DNA of 22,034 bases from a virus. The DNA lies in the IMG/VR virus record IMGVR_UViG_3300030108_000178, positions 1 through 22,034 of that record. One strand, given 5' to 3'. Made by a program: the position numbers and the translations under genes. Positions 7,053 to 15,163 of the stretch are shown here, piece after piece (position 1 is the stretch's first letter; each line of letters starts with the position of its first letter). Under the pieces are notes generated by a model. That model was not told the origin of the DNA. It saw only the letters and a list, made by a program, of their open reading frames with translations, and made no database searches.

Positions 7053-8507
7053 ATGGAAAATAAATTTTTACAGACCTATCGGTTTAAAAACGAACCGTAT
7101 GATCATCAACGTGCGTATCTGCAAAGATTTTGGCGTAAGCCTGTTGCTGCGTTATTTGCAGACATGGGTACAGGCAAAAGTTTCATGGTGATTAACAACC
7201 TCTCAATGCTCTATGATCGTGGAGCCATAAACAGTGCCTTGATCATCGCACCTAAAGGTGTCTATCGTAATTGGGTGAACCTTGAATTGCCTAAGCATTT
7301 ACCTGAGCACATTCTACACAGGACAGCCCTATGGCTACCTGCACCGCGCAAAGCTGAAAAAGCAAAACTTGAATCCTTGTGGGAGGTGACTGAAGACCTC
7401 AAAATCTTGGTGATGAACATTGAAGCTTTAAGCACGCCCAAGGGGGTTGAGTATGCCACTCGTTTTGTCAGGAGCACCAATTGTTTTATGGCGATTGATG
7501 AATCGACCACGATCAAAACGCCCACTGCTAAACGTGCCAAGAACGCGGTTAAGGTAGGGAAAGAGGCGCGTTTTAAAAGAATAATGACGGGTAGCCCTGT
7601 AACCCGTTCACCGCTGGATTTGTTTCAACAATGCGACTTCCTGCATCCTGAGTGTCTCAACTCCACCAGCTATTATGCCTTTCGCGCTCGGTACGCTGTG
7701 ATGGTAGAAAAGAATATGGGTTCGCACAGTTTTAAGAAGGTTGTCGGATACCGTAAGTTGGACGAACTTAAAGAAAAGCTGGACCGCTTCAGCTACCGCA
7801 TACGCAAGGATCAATGTCTTGATCTGCCTGAAAAGGTGTATATAAAGAGGGAAGTGCCTCTCACAAAGGAGCAAGAGAAAGCGTATAGCGAGATGAAGAC
7901 GATGGCTCTTGCGTTACTCAAAGACGGCATGGTGACAACCGTCAATGCTTTGACGCAATTGATGAGACTGCACCAGATAGTCTGCGGACACGTCAAACTG
8001 GACGATGACCGCGTAGTCTCTGTCCCTAGCAAACGTATAGAGGAACTGCTCTCCGTGATAGAAGAGGCTTCTGACAAGGTAATTATATGGGCAAACTACC
8101 GTCATGATATTGACGCCATAAAATTGGCACTTCAAAAGGAGTACGGCATGAGTGCCGTGGGAACCTACTACGGAGACACGGATGACGACGAGAGAGCACG
8201 AGTGGTGAAGGAATTTCAGGACCCAGAAAGTGAGCTGCGGTTCTTTGTTGGCAATCCACGCACGGGAGGTTATGGCCTCACGCTTACCGCTGCTGACACG
8301 GTGGTATATTACAGCAATAGCTTTGACCTTGAAGTCCGGCTGCAATCGGAAGACCGTGCTCACCGCATCGGACAGACTCGTTCAGTGACTTATGTTGACC
8401 TCATCTCCCCTGATACGGTTGATGAAAAAATTGTTAAAGCCTTACGGGGCAAAATTGATATTGCCAATCAAGTGTTAGGCGAGGAGCTGAAACAATGGTT
8501 GATCTGA
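7053..8507 (+). CDS. SNF2-family ATP-dependent helicase/translocase
   Basis: A superfamily 2 DNA translocase of 484 residues. Motif I is D-M-G-T-G-K-S at residues 37-43 and motif II is A-I-D149-E-S-T, a DEST form of the DEAx box. G-S-P-V-T-R follows as motif III. The second RecA-like domain has V-I-I-W-A-N-Y, G-G-Y-G-L-T-L-T-A-A and Q-S-E-D-R-A-H-R-I-G-Q-T, the hallmark of SNF2 motifs V and VI. No extra chromatin or nuclease domain is present, so it is a minimal phage version. It probably remodels or moves along DNA during replication or recombination. The start ATG at 7053 has the weak leader AGAAAGAAG. Its end overlaps the exonuclease start by 13 bases, which suggests the two work together. 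Confidence 0.94.
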   Translation: MENKFLQTYRFKNEPYDHQRAYLQRFWRKPVAALFADMGTGKSFMVINNLSMLYDRGAINSALIIAPKGVYRNWVNLELPKHLPEHILHRTALWLPAPRKAEKAKLESLWEVTEDLKILVMNIEALSTPKGVEYATRFVRSTNCFMAIDESTTIKTPTAKRAKNAVKVGKEARFKRIMTGSPVTRSPLDLFQQCDFLHPECLNSTSYYAFRARYAVMVEKNMGSHSFKKVVGYRKLDELKEKLDRFSYRIRKDQCLDLPEKVYIKREVPLTKEQEKAYSEMKTMALALLKDGMVTTVNALTQLMRLHQIVCGHVKLDDDRVVSVPSKRIEELLSVIEEASDKVIIWANYRHDIDAIKLALQKEYGMSAVGTYYGDTDDDERARVVKEFQDPESELRFFVGNPRTGGYGLTLTAADTVVYYSNSFDLEVRLQSEDRAHRIGQTRSVTYVDLISPDTVDEKIVKALRGKIDIANQVLGEELKQWLI

Positions 8508-9181
8508 TACCTCTGCGTAAAAAGTTTACTTATGTCTCTCTCCGGCAGAATGACACTCCAGAAGGTCGTCACTACGTCTATGGAGAACAAAAGCTGCCAA
8601 GTGTTACTACCATATTGTCCGCTACAAAAGAGGATAGAGAGGCCCTTGATGCGTGGATCGAGAGGGTTGGTCAGGAGGAAGCGGACCGAATCAAGAATGA
8701 GGCTGCTGCTGTGGGCACTCACATGCACAACGTAATTGAGAGGATGGTGGCCTATCGGGATTTACCAAGACCTACCAATTGGCAAATGGTCAAAGGCTAT
8801 GAAATGGGCTACCGCTTAATCAACCGATACTTTCAAAACATAAATGAGATTTGGGGCAGTGAGGTGTCGCTCTATTACCCTGAGAAATATGCAGGGACTA
8901 CTGATTTAGTCGGCGTGTACCGAGACAAACCTGCGATTATTGATTTTAAACAATCTAACAGACCAAAGAAACGGCAGTGGATTAATGATTACTTTTGTCA
9001 ACTTGCCGCCTACGCGCTTGCACACGATGAACTGCACGGAACCCAGATCGACAACGCCGTTATCCTTATGGCAGTGAGGGACGGAAGCACGGATGAGTTT
9101 TCTACGGCAGGCAGAGAGTTTCAAAAGTATAAAGACACTTGGCTGCGACGAGTAGACGAGTTTCACAAAAGCCAAAAATAA
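8495..9181 (+). CDS. PD-(D/E)XK exonuclease (Cas4/RecB/MGME1-like)
   Basis: A 228-residue nuclease. The motifs in order are G-T-H76-M-H (an early RecB-family helix motif), E123, then G-T-T-D137 and I-I-D150-F-K152, the PD-(D/E)XK core, and Q169-L-A-A-Y, the RecB-type Q-x3-Y motif. No iron-sulfur Cys cluster of the Cas4 kind is visible, so it is closer to MGME1-like or lambda-type exonucleases. It probably resects DNA ends during replication, recombination or host DNA breakdown. The ATG at 8495 lies inside the end of the SNF2 gene (GAGGAGCTGAAACAATGG gives the binding site), so translation is coupled. It is the last gene before the longest non-coding gap in the window. Confidence 0.9.
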   Translation: MVDLIPLRKKFTYVSLRQNDTPEGRHYVYGEQKLPSVTTILSATKEDREALDAWIERVGQEEADRIKNEAAAVGTHMHNVIERMVAYRDLPRPTNWQMVKGYEMGYRLINRYFQNINEIWGSEVSLYYPEKYAGTTDLVGVYRDKPAIIDFKQSNRPKKRQWINDYFCQLAAYALAHDELHGTQIDNAVILMAVRDGSTDEFSTAGREFQKYKDTWLRRVDEFHKSQK

Positions 9182-9204
9182 CTTTTTAAAAAAATTTACC
9201 CCGC

Positions 9205-9253
9205 ATGAACACTGGCCTACGATAGTGCCGCGTGTCTTTTTATTGAGGTTTTG
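9205..9253 (+). repeat. Diverged tandem repeat, copy 1
   Basis: ATGAACACTGGCCT at 9205-9218 is followed by a variable stretch, then a T-run and TTGAGGTTTTG ending at 9253. The second copy begins at 9292. The first 14 bases are identical between copies, the middle is not, and the T-rich tail is similar. Confidence 0.65.
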
Positions 9254-9291
9254 AGTCTATTTTTCTCGGTGTCAAGCTTTTTTTTCGTGTG

Positions 9292-9339
9292 ATGAACACT
9301 GGCCTGTAGAGCATATTTTCTGTTTTTTTCTGGGTTTTG
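9292..9339 (+). repeat. Diverged tandem repeat, copy 2
   Basis: ATGAACACTGGCCT at 9292-9305 is identical to copy 1. The T-run at 9323-9329 and CTGGGTTTTG ending at 9339 match the tail of copy 1 with one base of slippage. Both copies would encode a tiny peptide beginning M-N-T-G-L if translated, but neither has a Shine-Dalgarno sequence. Confidence 0.65.
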
Positions 9340-9360
9340 TAAAAAATGCAAAAACCCATT

Positions 9361-9369
9361 TGGTATAAT
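9361..9369 (+). promoter_or_regulatory. Extended -10 promoter upstream of two small genes
   Basis: TGGTATAAT is a perfect extended -10 (TGnTATAAT) with TATAAT at 9364-9369. No good -35 lies at 16-18 bases; that position is an A-run and part of an inverted repeat, which fits an extended -10 promoter. It is 49 bases before the ATG at 9418. Confidence 0.65.
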
Positions 9370-9417
9370 ACGCATGTACTTTGATTGTACAGTTCTTTAA
9401 CAATACAGGAGAAAGAA

Positions 9418-9639
9418 ATGAATAAATCAGAATGGTTTATTAAGAACCCAACTGTTCGCAAAGTTAGAAACAGAGGATGGAGACCCGTGTGGTATCACAG
9501 TGACTTTGGGAATAGCGCAGGTTGGATTTATAAGGAAGGCAGTAAATGGTTATATTTTTACTCGCCCAGTCTGGGCAGAAAGAGATTACCAAAGAATGCC
9601 AAACTTACAACCATAGAAAAGAAAGGAGAAAGTAAATGA
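9418..9639 (+). CDS. Small hypothetical basic protein
   Basis: No function is recognised. The protein has 73 residues from ATG at 9418, which has AGGAG (9407-9411) six bases upstream; a TTG start at 9385 would add 11 residues without a binding site. It is rich in Lys, Arg, Trp and Tyr (R-K-V-R-N-R-G-W-R-P-V-W-Y and W-L-Y-F-Y), with a net positive charge, which would suit nucleic-acid or membrane contact. It is driven by its own extended -10 promoter and overlaps the next gene by 4 bases (ATGA). Small strongly expressed genes of this type in phages are often host-takeover factors; that is inference. Confidence 0.7.
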   Translation: MNKSEWFIKNPTVRKVRNRGWRPVWYHSDFGNSAGWIYKEGSKWLYFYSPSLGRKRLPKNAKLTTIEKKGESK

Positions 9640-9893
9640 GTTATAAGATTTATCCAGCAGGCAAAGGGCTTTTGCTTAAAGAGTCAAAAGGTCGAACCAA
9701 ATGTGATGTGCGAATTTGTTTCGCTATTGAATGGTACGAACTAGAGGAAGACGCTGAGTTAGCTGATAAGATAACTCGTAGAGCAGGCAATTGCTACAAT
9801 GGCGGGTGGTTTCATGGGACACCTTGTGGCAGAGACAGAGGTTGGGATCATACGGACGACGATGGAACCAAGTGGTATGCCGTAACTTTCTAG
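9636..9893 (+). CDS. Small hypothetical protein
   Basis: No function is recognised. The protein has 85 residues from ATG at 9636, with AGGAG upstream and an ATGA overlap with the preceding gene, so the two are co-translated. It contains three Cys (K-C-D-V-R-I-C, N-C-Y-N and P-C-G-R), a central acidic helix (E-L-E-E-D-A-E-L-A-D-K-I) and a Gly/Trp/Asp-rich end (G-G-W-F-H-G-T, R-G-W-D-H-T-D-D-D-G). The Cys/His content could bind metal, but the spacing matches no finger I know. Its TAG stop shares the CTAG at 9890-9893 with the stop of the convergent late gene. Confidence 0.7.
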   Translation: MSYKIYPAGKGLLLKESKGRTKCDVRICFAIEWYELEEDAELADKITRRAGNCYNGGWFHGTPCGRDRGWDHTDDDGTKWYAVTF

Positions 9894-12301
9894 CCAAAAG
9901 GAAACAGCGAGTCGTACATCTCTCGACTCGTTGGTCCGGCTGGCCCTTGAGCCACGGGTGGGGGAGCAGGTGTTCCTCCACCTAATGCTGGTACACCGCG
10001 AGTGGGAGGCGCGACGTTTGCTTGAGGTGGAGGAACAGTGACCTCAACTTCCTCTGATTCTTCTATTTCTGGAGTCGAACCAAAACCAACCCCGCCCCCT
10101 AAGATCAAACGATCAAGAGTGCTAGGTGTTCGAGTCACCACTCCTTCAATTGCAGATCGTGCCCTTGGTTCTGCGTAAAGTCTACGCACACCTACTTGCC
10201 CAAAAAACTGGCCAGCTAATCTTCCCACATCCGTAGCGCCCATTGACCTAAACAAGTTGCCTAATAAGCTTCCAATAGCCGCTCCTGAATTAGATCGGTT
10301 CTTTTCCGTGGTGGTCATTCGGGTAACCGTGTCCGCTAAAGAATTAATCATTTTCATTTCTTCAGGGGAAAACAAAGTGGTCAACAGCCTTGGATTGCTG
10401 TTTCTGGCAGAACGCCACTCTCTGGCAAACTTATTTGCAACCTTACCCGTCGCATTAGATGAAATTCCATCAGCCAACATCATAAAAGCTTCTTGCCGCA
10501 ACAGGTCAAACTCTACCGCTGGAAGTTGTTCTTTAAGAGTACGAACTATCCTCACAGCCTCCGGCTTGTTAATTAATCCAGAGAAAGTAGACCCTAGTAT
10601 TGCTTTTGCTGCTGCTTCGGGAGCAACGCTTAAAACTACAGGTCCGTCCATGACCTCCTGCTTGGTCAACTTATTGAGAATGCCTCCGCGACTTTCCCAC
10701 AAGTTTTTGTATTGTCTATAGTTCTTTATGGCATTTGCCCAAAGTCCTACCAACTCATTGTCTCCATACAATAAGTTTTGTTCAGCCATGTCGTATAGTT
10801 TTTGATCTAATTGCTGCACTGCTTCACGCGCAGCCCTACCGTCAGAACTTATATTTGCAGCTTGATTACTAAGCTGTGTCCGAATTGCTTGTATGTCATC
10901 AAGAGAAGCACCGTTTTTAAATGCCTCATCCAAATCATCTAATATGCCATAGGTAACGGGCGCAGACCGTTCGTTAAAATTTCTTCTCAATGAGCCTGTT
11001 ATTTCTTCGCCGTAACTAGATGCCGTTTGTGGATCAAGGTACGCTGCTCCGGCCTGTCTTGCATTTGTATAAAGATCATCAGCCCTTTCTTTTGCTGCTT
11101 GTCTAGCTGAAACAAGTGCCTGTTGAACTTGTTGTCCACCCTCTCCTCTTCCTACAACAGGACCGCCCCCAGCAATGATACGTTGCATCTCGTCGATGTT
11201 TCCTTGAACAGCTTTTTCCTGAGCCTCCATCGCCTGAACAACAATAGTCTTGGCCTCCTCTCCATAAACACCCTTAGAGGCAAGGTCCTCAAACAGTTGT
11301 TGTTCCATGTCGCCGCTTATTTGGCCCTTGGTCAACGTTACGGGGACAGGCAGTCCTTGCGCTTTCATTTGAGCAAGTGCTTCGTCGGGTATGCCTCCCT
11401 GCCTAATAAGTCTTTCCAAATCAGCGTACACATTGACTTGTACTTCTTCAGGATCAAGGCCCACGCTTTTAAGATAAGTCACTGCTTCTGGCGTTAGTTC
11501 AGCGTTTCTATCTATAACTCTAGCAGGGCTTTCCGCAAACATATCTGCTATTTTGCCGCCTATGCCTTTAAAGAATCTTCCTAAACCATAAAAAGCCGAC
11601 CCCCAAACACCTCCTTCTGCTATGGGCCGAGGAGAGATAGATTCTCCTGCTGAAGTAGCCGAGGCTACTTCTCCCACAGCACCTTCAGTTGCTGCGGTTC
11701 CTGCCACCCTTAGACCAAAGGTTGTAGGAACACCTAGAGCCGCAAGACCTGTCTCAACCGCTGGAGCCATCGCTGTAACACCAGCTAATTGAGTAGCAGT
11801 GGGTATATCTAGTCCTCTTGGGTTAGGGTAAAAAGATTTGTACCCCAACATTTTGCCTTGATCATCCTTTACAGGGACATTGGCAATAACGTTACCAAAT
11901 TCGTCTTTTAAAGTTTGAGCGTTGGGTATTATCTCAACAATACCAGCAGCTAGTCTGTCAGGATCAAGCGTTGTGCCTATCAAGGTCATCATACGGGCGC
12001 TATCTGTTGCTGACAGATTTAGGTCACGGACCCCAATTCCTTGGCCCATGATAGGTAGATTGGGATAACTTACTTTCGCGCCACGGGTCCAATCGGCAAT
12101 ATCTCGACCAATGTTCCCAACCGCGCCTGCAATTTTTTCGCCTGTATTAACAATTTTTGCTGTTAGAGATTCGGGTTCTTGGCCTGTAACTATTTCAAGG
12201 CCACGATCAGACACATCGCTTAATCTGCCTTGCGTAAGTGCATCAAGATCAGAATCAGAAAATCGAGTCCAATCAACAGTAACCTCTGTGTTTTCTGACA
12301 T
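9890..12301 (-). CDS. Large virion protein, candidate internal/DNA-ejection protein
   Basis: An 803-residue protein, last gene of the late operon. It has an N-terminal region with G-V-R-D-L-N-L-S-A, then Ala/Gly-rich segments around residues 170-250 that could be membrane-active, and a long Ala/Gln/Glu-rich helical middle. The C-terminal tail is rich in Pro and Gly (V-T-V-P-P-P-Q and T-P-A-P-P-P-V-A) and ends in Y-D-S-L-F-P-F-G. Size, composition and position after two other large helical genes fit the inner-core or ejection proteins of short-tailed phages, such as T7 gp14-16 or P22 gp7, gp16 and gp20, but I see no lysozyme or transglycosylase motif and cannot name a family. The start ATG at 12301 has AGAGG six bases upstream and follows the previous stop by two bases. 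Confidence 0.8.
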   Translation of the reverse strand: MSENTEVTVDWTRFSDSDLDALTQGRLSDVSDRGLEIVTGQEPESLTAKIVNTGEKIAGAVGNIGRDIADWTRGAKVSYPNLPIMGQGIGVRDLNLSATDSARMMTLIGTTLDPDRLAAGIVEIIPNAQTLKDEFGNVIANVPVKDDQGKMLGYKSFYPNPRGLDIPTATQLAGVTAMAPAVETGLAALGVPTTFGLRVAGTAATEGAVGEVASATSAGESISPRPIAEGGVWGSAFYGLGRFFKGIGGKIADMFAESPARVIDRNAELTPEAVTYLKSVGLDPEEVQVNVYADLERLIRQGGIPDEALAQMKAQGLPVPVTLTKGQISGDMEQQLFEDLASKGVYGEEAKTIVVQAMEAQEKAVQGNIDEMQRIIAGGGPVVGRGEGGQQVQQALVSARQAAKERADDLYTNARQAGAAYLDPQTASSYGEEITGSLRRNFNERSAPVTYGILDDLDEAFKNGASLDDIQAIRTQLSNQAANISSDGRAAREAVQQLDQKLYDMAEQNLLYGDNELVGLWANAIKNYRQYKNLWESRGGILNKLTKQEVMDGPVVLSVAPEAAAKAILGSTFSGLINKPEAVRIVRTLKEQLPAVEFDLLRQEAFMMLADGISSNATGKVANKFAREWRSARNSNPRLLTTLFSPEEMKMINSLADTVTRMTTTEKNRSNSGAAIGSLLGNLFRSMGATDVGRLAGQFFGQVGVRRLYAEPRARSAIEGVVTRTPSTLDRLILGGGVGFGSTPEIEESEEVEVTVPPPQANVAPPTRGVPALGGGTPAPPPVAQGPAGPTSREMYDSLFPFG

Positions 12302-12303
12302 AA

Positions 12304-14022
12304 TTAACCTCTAGCTGTTGCTCGTCGTCTTTCCAATTCTTTAAACGCTCCTTCTAAATCTATATCTAAATTAGGCGTTTCAGGCAAATCAGGCATTGTT
12401 ACCTGTGGAGCAGTAGGTATTTCAAATGGTCTTTTCTCCCGTCCAGAAAACTCAAAATATTGATCTAAATCGCCTCTGTTTACTCTGTCGTTGTAAAGCT
12501 GTATAGCTGACACTTCACGTTGTCTACGTTGTTCCGTCATTCGTATTAAAGTGTCTTTGGTGAGTGCTCTAGTACCTGTCAGCACCTCTCTTAAAAATTC
12601 TCTCTCTGCGGGAGTATCAAGACCTCTTGCGCCTATGCCTAATGCGCCTATCTGTGAGAAGACCTCAGAGCCTAATAGCGCATCTAAATACTGATCTTGT
12701 GTAGCTCGATTAGCAGCGTCGGGATCATTCAAAAACTGCCCTTTCAAGCGATCAATGGTGGTGAAGAACTGCGCGCCAACTCCGGTGTTTATGTCTTGTG
12801 TAGCAATTTGATTAAGGGTCTGATCAATTTTAGCTATGTTTGTCACAGCTTTTTGCGCGGCGTCAGCTACTTTTTGATCATCCTCTGCTACAAATTTGGC
12901 TATTGCATCGGCATAAGTTTGTCCTGAATTTATTGTAATACTATCCCCCGCAGAACCCGGCGCGTATAATTTACCTTCTGCATCTACTTGCCACGGACGA
13001 TCTACATCAAGTTCCCTTTCTACTTTTTCTTCTCTAGTAAGAGATCGAAAAGATTTAGTTTTAGCAATATCGGCTAAAAGATCTTGTTGTTGTTCAGCCA
13101 AAGCTAGGTTAGCTGCACGCGCAGTAGCCTGTTCAGCCTGTGCTCCCTGCAAGGCCGCGAGTCGTGCTGCTTGTTCTCCTTTTCTTAGATTAGCCGCAGA
13201 TGCCCCTATCTTGGCAGGTAAGGCACTTGTTGCCTGTGCCAATCTTGCCAGAGGAGAGCCGCGCAAAGCTTCGCCCTGCGGACCTACGTTCCCTGCAAAA
13301 CCAAAAGCTGCTTGCCCTATGTCAAACAACATCTGAGCACGGGCAGCATCTCTGTCACCCATGTTTAATAACTCTGCATATTGAGGAGTAAGTTCCGTGG
13401 TCCTCGACATAAGGTCCGGCACAGTAACAGGTTGTTGTCTAAGCAAGTTTGCTGTCGCTAATTTAGCCGCATTAACTATGTCTTGAGGGTAGGCCGCATA
13501 AGCCGTATCAATCGGAGTAACGCCCTCTTCGCCGCTACCGTCTTGAAAATTTTGAACAATGCCTCCATCAGCCATGCCCATTGGTAATGCACCAATGCCT
13601 GCCGCTCCTTGTTGGGCTTGAGGAGGAACAGGAGCAGGCGCAGGCATGGGCATCGGCATAACTGTTTCTGACATGGTGGCCTCCTCCATAACAGGCAATC
13701 CACCTACGCCTTGTTGCGCTAGGACTGGCTGTAACAGAGCCAACACGTCATCAGGTGTTTCTGCTGCGGCAGAAAACCCCACTAAATCTGCAAGTTCTTC
13801 GCGTCGCGCATCAACAGAACGATAGTCTCCGCGCAAGTTATTCATTAGTATCTCAGGAGAATCGACCTTTCTGTCCATGACTTTAGCCATGTCTTGATCA
13901 CCGTCTCCTCCGGCTTCTGCCTCGGCAATCTCGTCCATAAGCTCTTCAATGTCATCCATAAAGCCGTGCATGATGCCAACATTTTCGATTTCGCTATCTT
14001 CAACCATTTGTTTTTTAGCCAT
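12304..14022 (-). CDS. Large virion protein with G-x-A-x-G-G motif, candidate internal virion protein
   Basis: The protein has 572 residues from ATG at 14022, which has GGTGG five bases upstream; a longer reading from 14124 would lie inside the previous gene. An acidic N-terminus (D-D-I-E-E-L-M-D-E-I-A-E-A-E) leads to a Met-Pro/Ala-Pro repeat at residues 122-133 and G-M-A-D-G-G-I at 149-155. A long Ala/Gln/Leu-rich helical section follows (A-R-L-A-A-L-Q-G-A-Q-A-E-Q-A), then a mixed C-terminal domain ending in A-T-A-R-G. The same G-x-A-x-G-G motif occurs in the 678-residue protein two genes upstream. It is likely a virion component delivered with the DNA; the exact role is unknown. Confidence 0.82.
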   Translation of the reverse strand: MAKKQMVEDSEIENVGIMHGFMDDIEELMDEIAEAEAGGDGDQDMAKVMDRKVDSPEILMNNLRGDYRSVDARREELADLVGFSAAAETPDDVLALLQPVLAQQGVGGLPVMEEATMSETVMPMPMPAPAPVPPQAQQGAAGIGALPMGMADGGIVQNFQDGSGEEGVTPIDTAYAAYPQDIVNAAKLATANLLRQQPVTVPDLMSRTTELTPQYAELLNMGDRDAARAQMLFDIGQAAFGFAGNVGPQGEALRGSPLARLAQATSALPAKIGASAANLRKGEQAARLAALQGAQAEQATARAANLALAEQQQDLLADIAKTKSFRSLTREEKVERELDVDRPWQVDAEGKLYAPGSAGDSITINSGQTYADAIAKFVAEDDQKVADAAQKAVTNIAKIDQTLNQIATQDINTGVGAQFFTTIDRLKGQFLNDPDAANRATQDQYLDALLGSEVFSQIGALGIGARGLDTPAEREFLREVLTGTRALTKDTLIRMTEQRRQREVSAIQLYNDRVNRGDLDQYFEFSGREKRPFEIPTAPQVTMPDLPETPNLDIDLEGAFKELERRRATARG

Positions 14023-14023
14023 G

Positions 14024-15163
14024 TTATCCACCAAAAAGTCCGGCTTGTTTTGCTCCAGCAACCGTTGCCAAAGTGCCCACGCCCAGTCCCGCTGCTGTTT
14101 GCAGTGGAGATGCGGTAGGAGCACTTTGCGCCGTCATTGCCATTTGTGTGGAAGGCGCACCACGGTAAATGTCCGATACAAAGCCCAGTTGTTGATAAGG
14201 AGCCATTGTCTCCTGCAACTGAGTTGCACGCATTGCGTCGAGTTGCGCTTGTGCATTCTGTCGCTCTAAACCACCTAGTCCTGCCAACATTCCAACATCG
14301 GCTGCACCTAGTTGCTGTGAGGCTTGGCCCAAGGCTCCAAACTGAGTACCAAGAGCACCCATTTGTGAACCGAGTCCTCCAAGAGCCTGTGCCTTGGAAA
14401 GGTCTATACCTGCCTGTTGAGCGGTCAAACCACCTATACCTTGTGCAAGGTTGGCAAACTGCATTCCTGCCTGCCCTAACGCTTGCCCTCCGGCCAGTTG
14501 TCTGCCTTGTTGTGCCTCAAAAGCATTCTGCGCGGCTTGTTGTGCTTGCAAATAGTTCTGTGCGTAATCCTGCATGATTCTCTGGGTCATCAAGTCCTGC
14601 ACACCTCGGTCAAACTCTGCTCTTTGAACACCTTCCCGCGTGCCTCCAAAGGCTCCAGAAGCTACAGCCTGAGCAGCATTTTGATTACGAGTCATGTCTG
14701 CTTGTCGGCGCATTTCCTTCAACGCGCCTCGCGTTACTTCCTGTTGATAAGGGTTCATAAAGGACGCTGCACCACTTGGATCGTAGCTTCGAGCTGATCC
14801 TAAAATACCGCCTATGCCCTGCCCCAATACAGGAGCTGCACGAGCAAGCATGTTTTGTGCGCTTTGGAATTGAGGAGCCGTTTGAACTGCTCCTGCGGAC
14901 AATGCCCCACGCTGAGTGAGGTCCATTCCTTGAGTAATGCCTTGAGAGCCTGCTTGTAGGTAGGGTTCAAAAGAACCTACGCCCTGCCTTGCAAGGTCTA
15001 ACGCCTGTTGTTCACCTAAAGAAAGACCCGCTGCTTCAACAGCAGGGAGTCCCATAGGGGTTTGATACAGTCTTTGTGCTTCTTGCAAAAGACCAAGTTT
15101 ATAGGCTTCTACCTCTGGGGCTTCACGCACATATTGCGTGGTGTATGTCATATTGTCAGACAT
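14024..15163 (-). CDS. Gly/Ala/Gln-rich virion protein, candidate ejection protein
   Basis: The protein has 379 residues with very few charged positions in its C-terminal half. Runs such as L-G-G-L-G-S-Q-M-G-A-L-G-T-Q-F-G-A-L-G-Q-A repeat a loose 7-10 residue pattern of Gly, Ala, Leu and Gln. The N-terminus is more ordinary (Y-V-R-E-A-P-E-V-E-A-Y) and ends its first third with F-M-N-P-Y-Q-Q-E-V, a motif I associate with marine phage proteins. The last 20 residues are Gly/Ala-rich and hydrophobic and may insert into a membrane. The start ATG at 15163 overlaps the previous gene by 8 bases (ATGTCTGA). Composition and location suggest a small core or ejection protein; no enzyme motif is visible. 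Confidence 0.82.
   Translation of the reverse strand: MSDNMTYTTQYVREAPEVEAYKLGLLQEAQRLYQTPMGLPAVEAAGLSLGEQQALDLARQGVGSFEPYLQAGSQGITQGMDLTQRGALSAGAVQTAPQFQSAQNMLARAAPVLGQGIGGILGSARSYDPSGAASFMNPYQQEVTRGALKEMRRQADMTRNQNAAQAVASGAFGGTREGVQRAEFDRGVQDLMTQRIMQDYAQNYLQAQQAAQNAFEAQQGRQLAGGQALGQAGMQFANLAQGIGGLTAQQAGIDLSKAQALGGLGSQMGALGTQFGALGQASQQLGAADVGMLAGLGGLERQNAQAQLDAMRATQLQETMAPYQQLGFVSDIYRGAPSTQMAMTAQSAPTASPLQTAAGLGVGTLATVAGAKQAGLFGG

Larger units (their letters stand above)
9182..9417. other. 236-base non-coding gap, AT-rich, with tandem repeat, hairpin and promoter
   Basis: This is the longest stretch without a gene. It holds runs of A and T, two copies of a 14-base repeat 87 bases apart with similar T-rich tails, an inverted repeat at 9331-9358 and an extended -10 promoter at 9361-9369. 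No convincing GC-rich terminator follows the exonuclease. An AT-rich gap with repeats beside replication genes could be an origin or a control region; nothing here proves either. Confidence 0.6.

Noticed and set aside
8495-9181. Cas4 identity for the nuclease
   Set aside because: The iron-sulfur Cys cluster is missing and there are no CRISPR repeats or other cas genes in the window.
9331-9358. Inverted repeat TGGGTTTTG / CAAAAACCCA as a terminator after the exonuclease
   Set aside because: The stem has a bulge, is AT-rich and is not followed by a T-run on either strand; it is more likely part of the promoter region.
7010-9391. Shared 8-mer ATTGTACA near the two promoter regions (7010-7017 minus strand, 9384-9391 plus strand) as a common operator
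   Set aside because: Eight bases in two places is too short to separate from chance, and the flanking bases do not match.
10257-10721. Rightward open frame of 154 codons opposite the 803-residue gene
   Set aside because: It is antisense to a long, well-started gene in a tightly packed operon; no motif or binding site.
14137-14577. Rightward open frame of 146 codons opposite the Gly/Ala/Gln-rich gene
   Set aside because: Composition bias of the real gene keeps the opposite strand free of stops; nothing else supports it.
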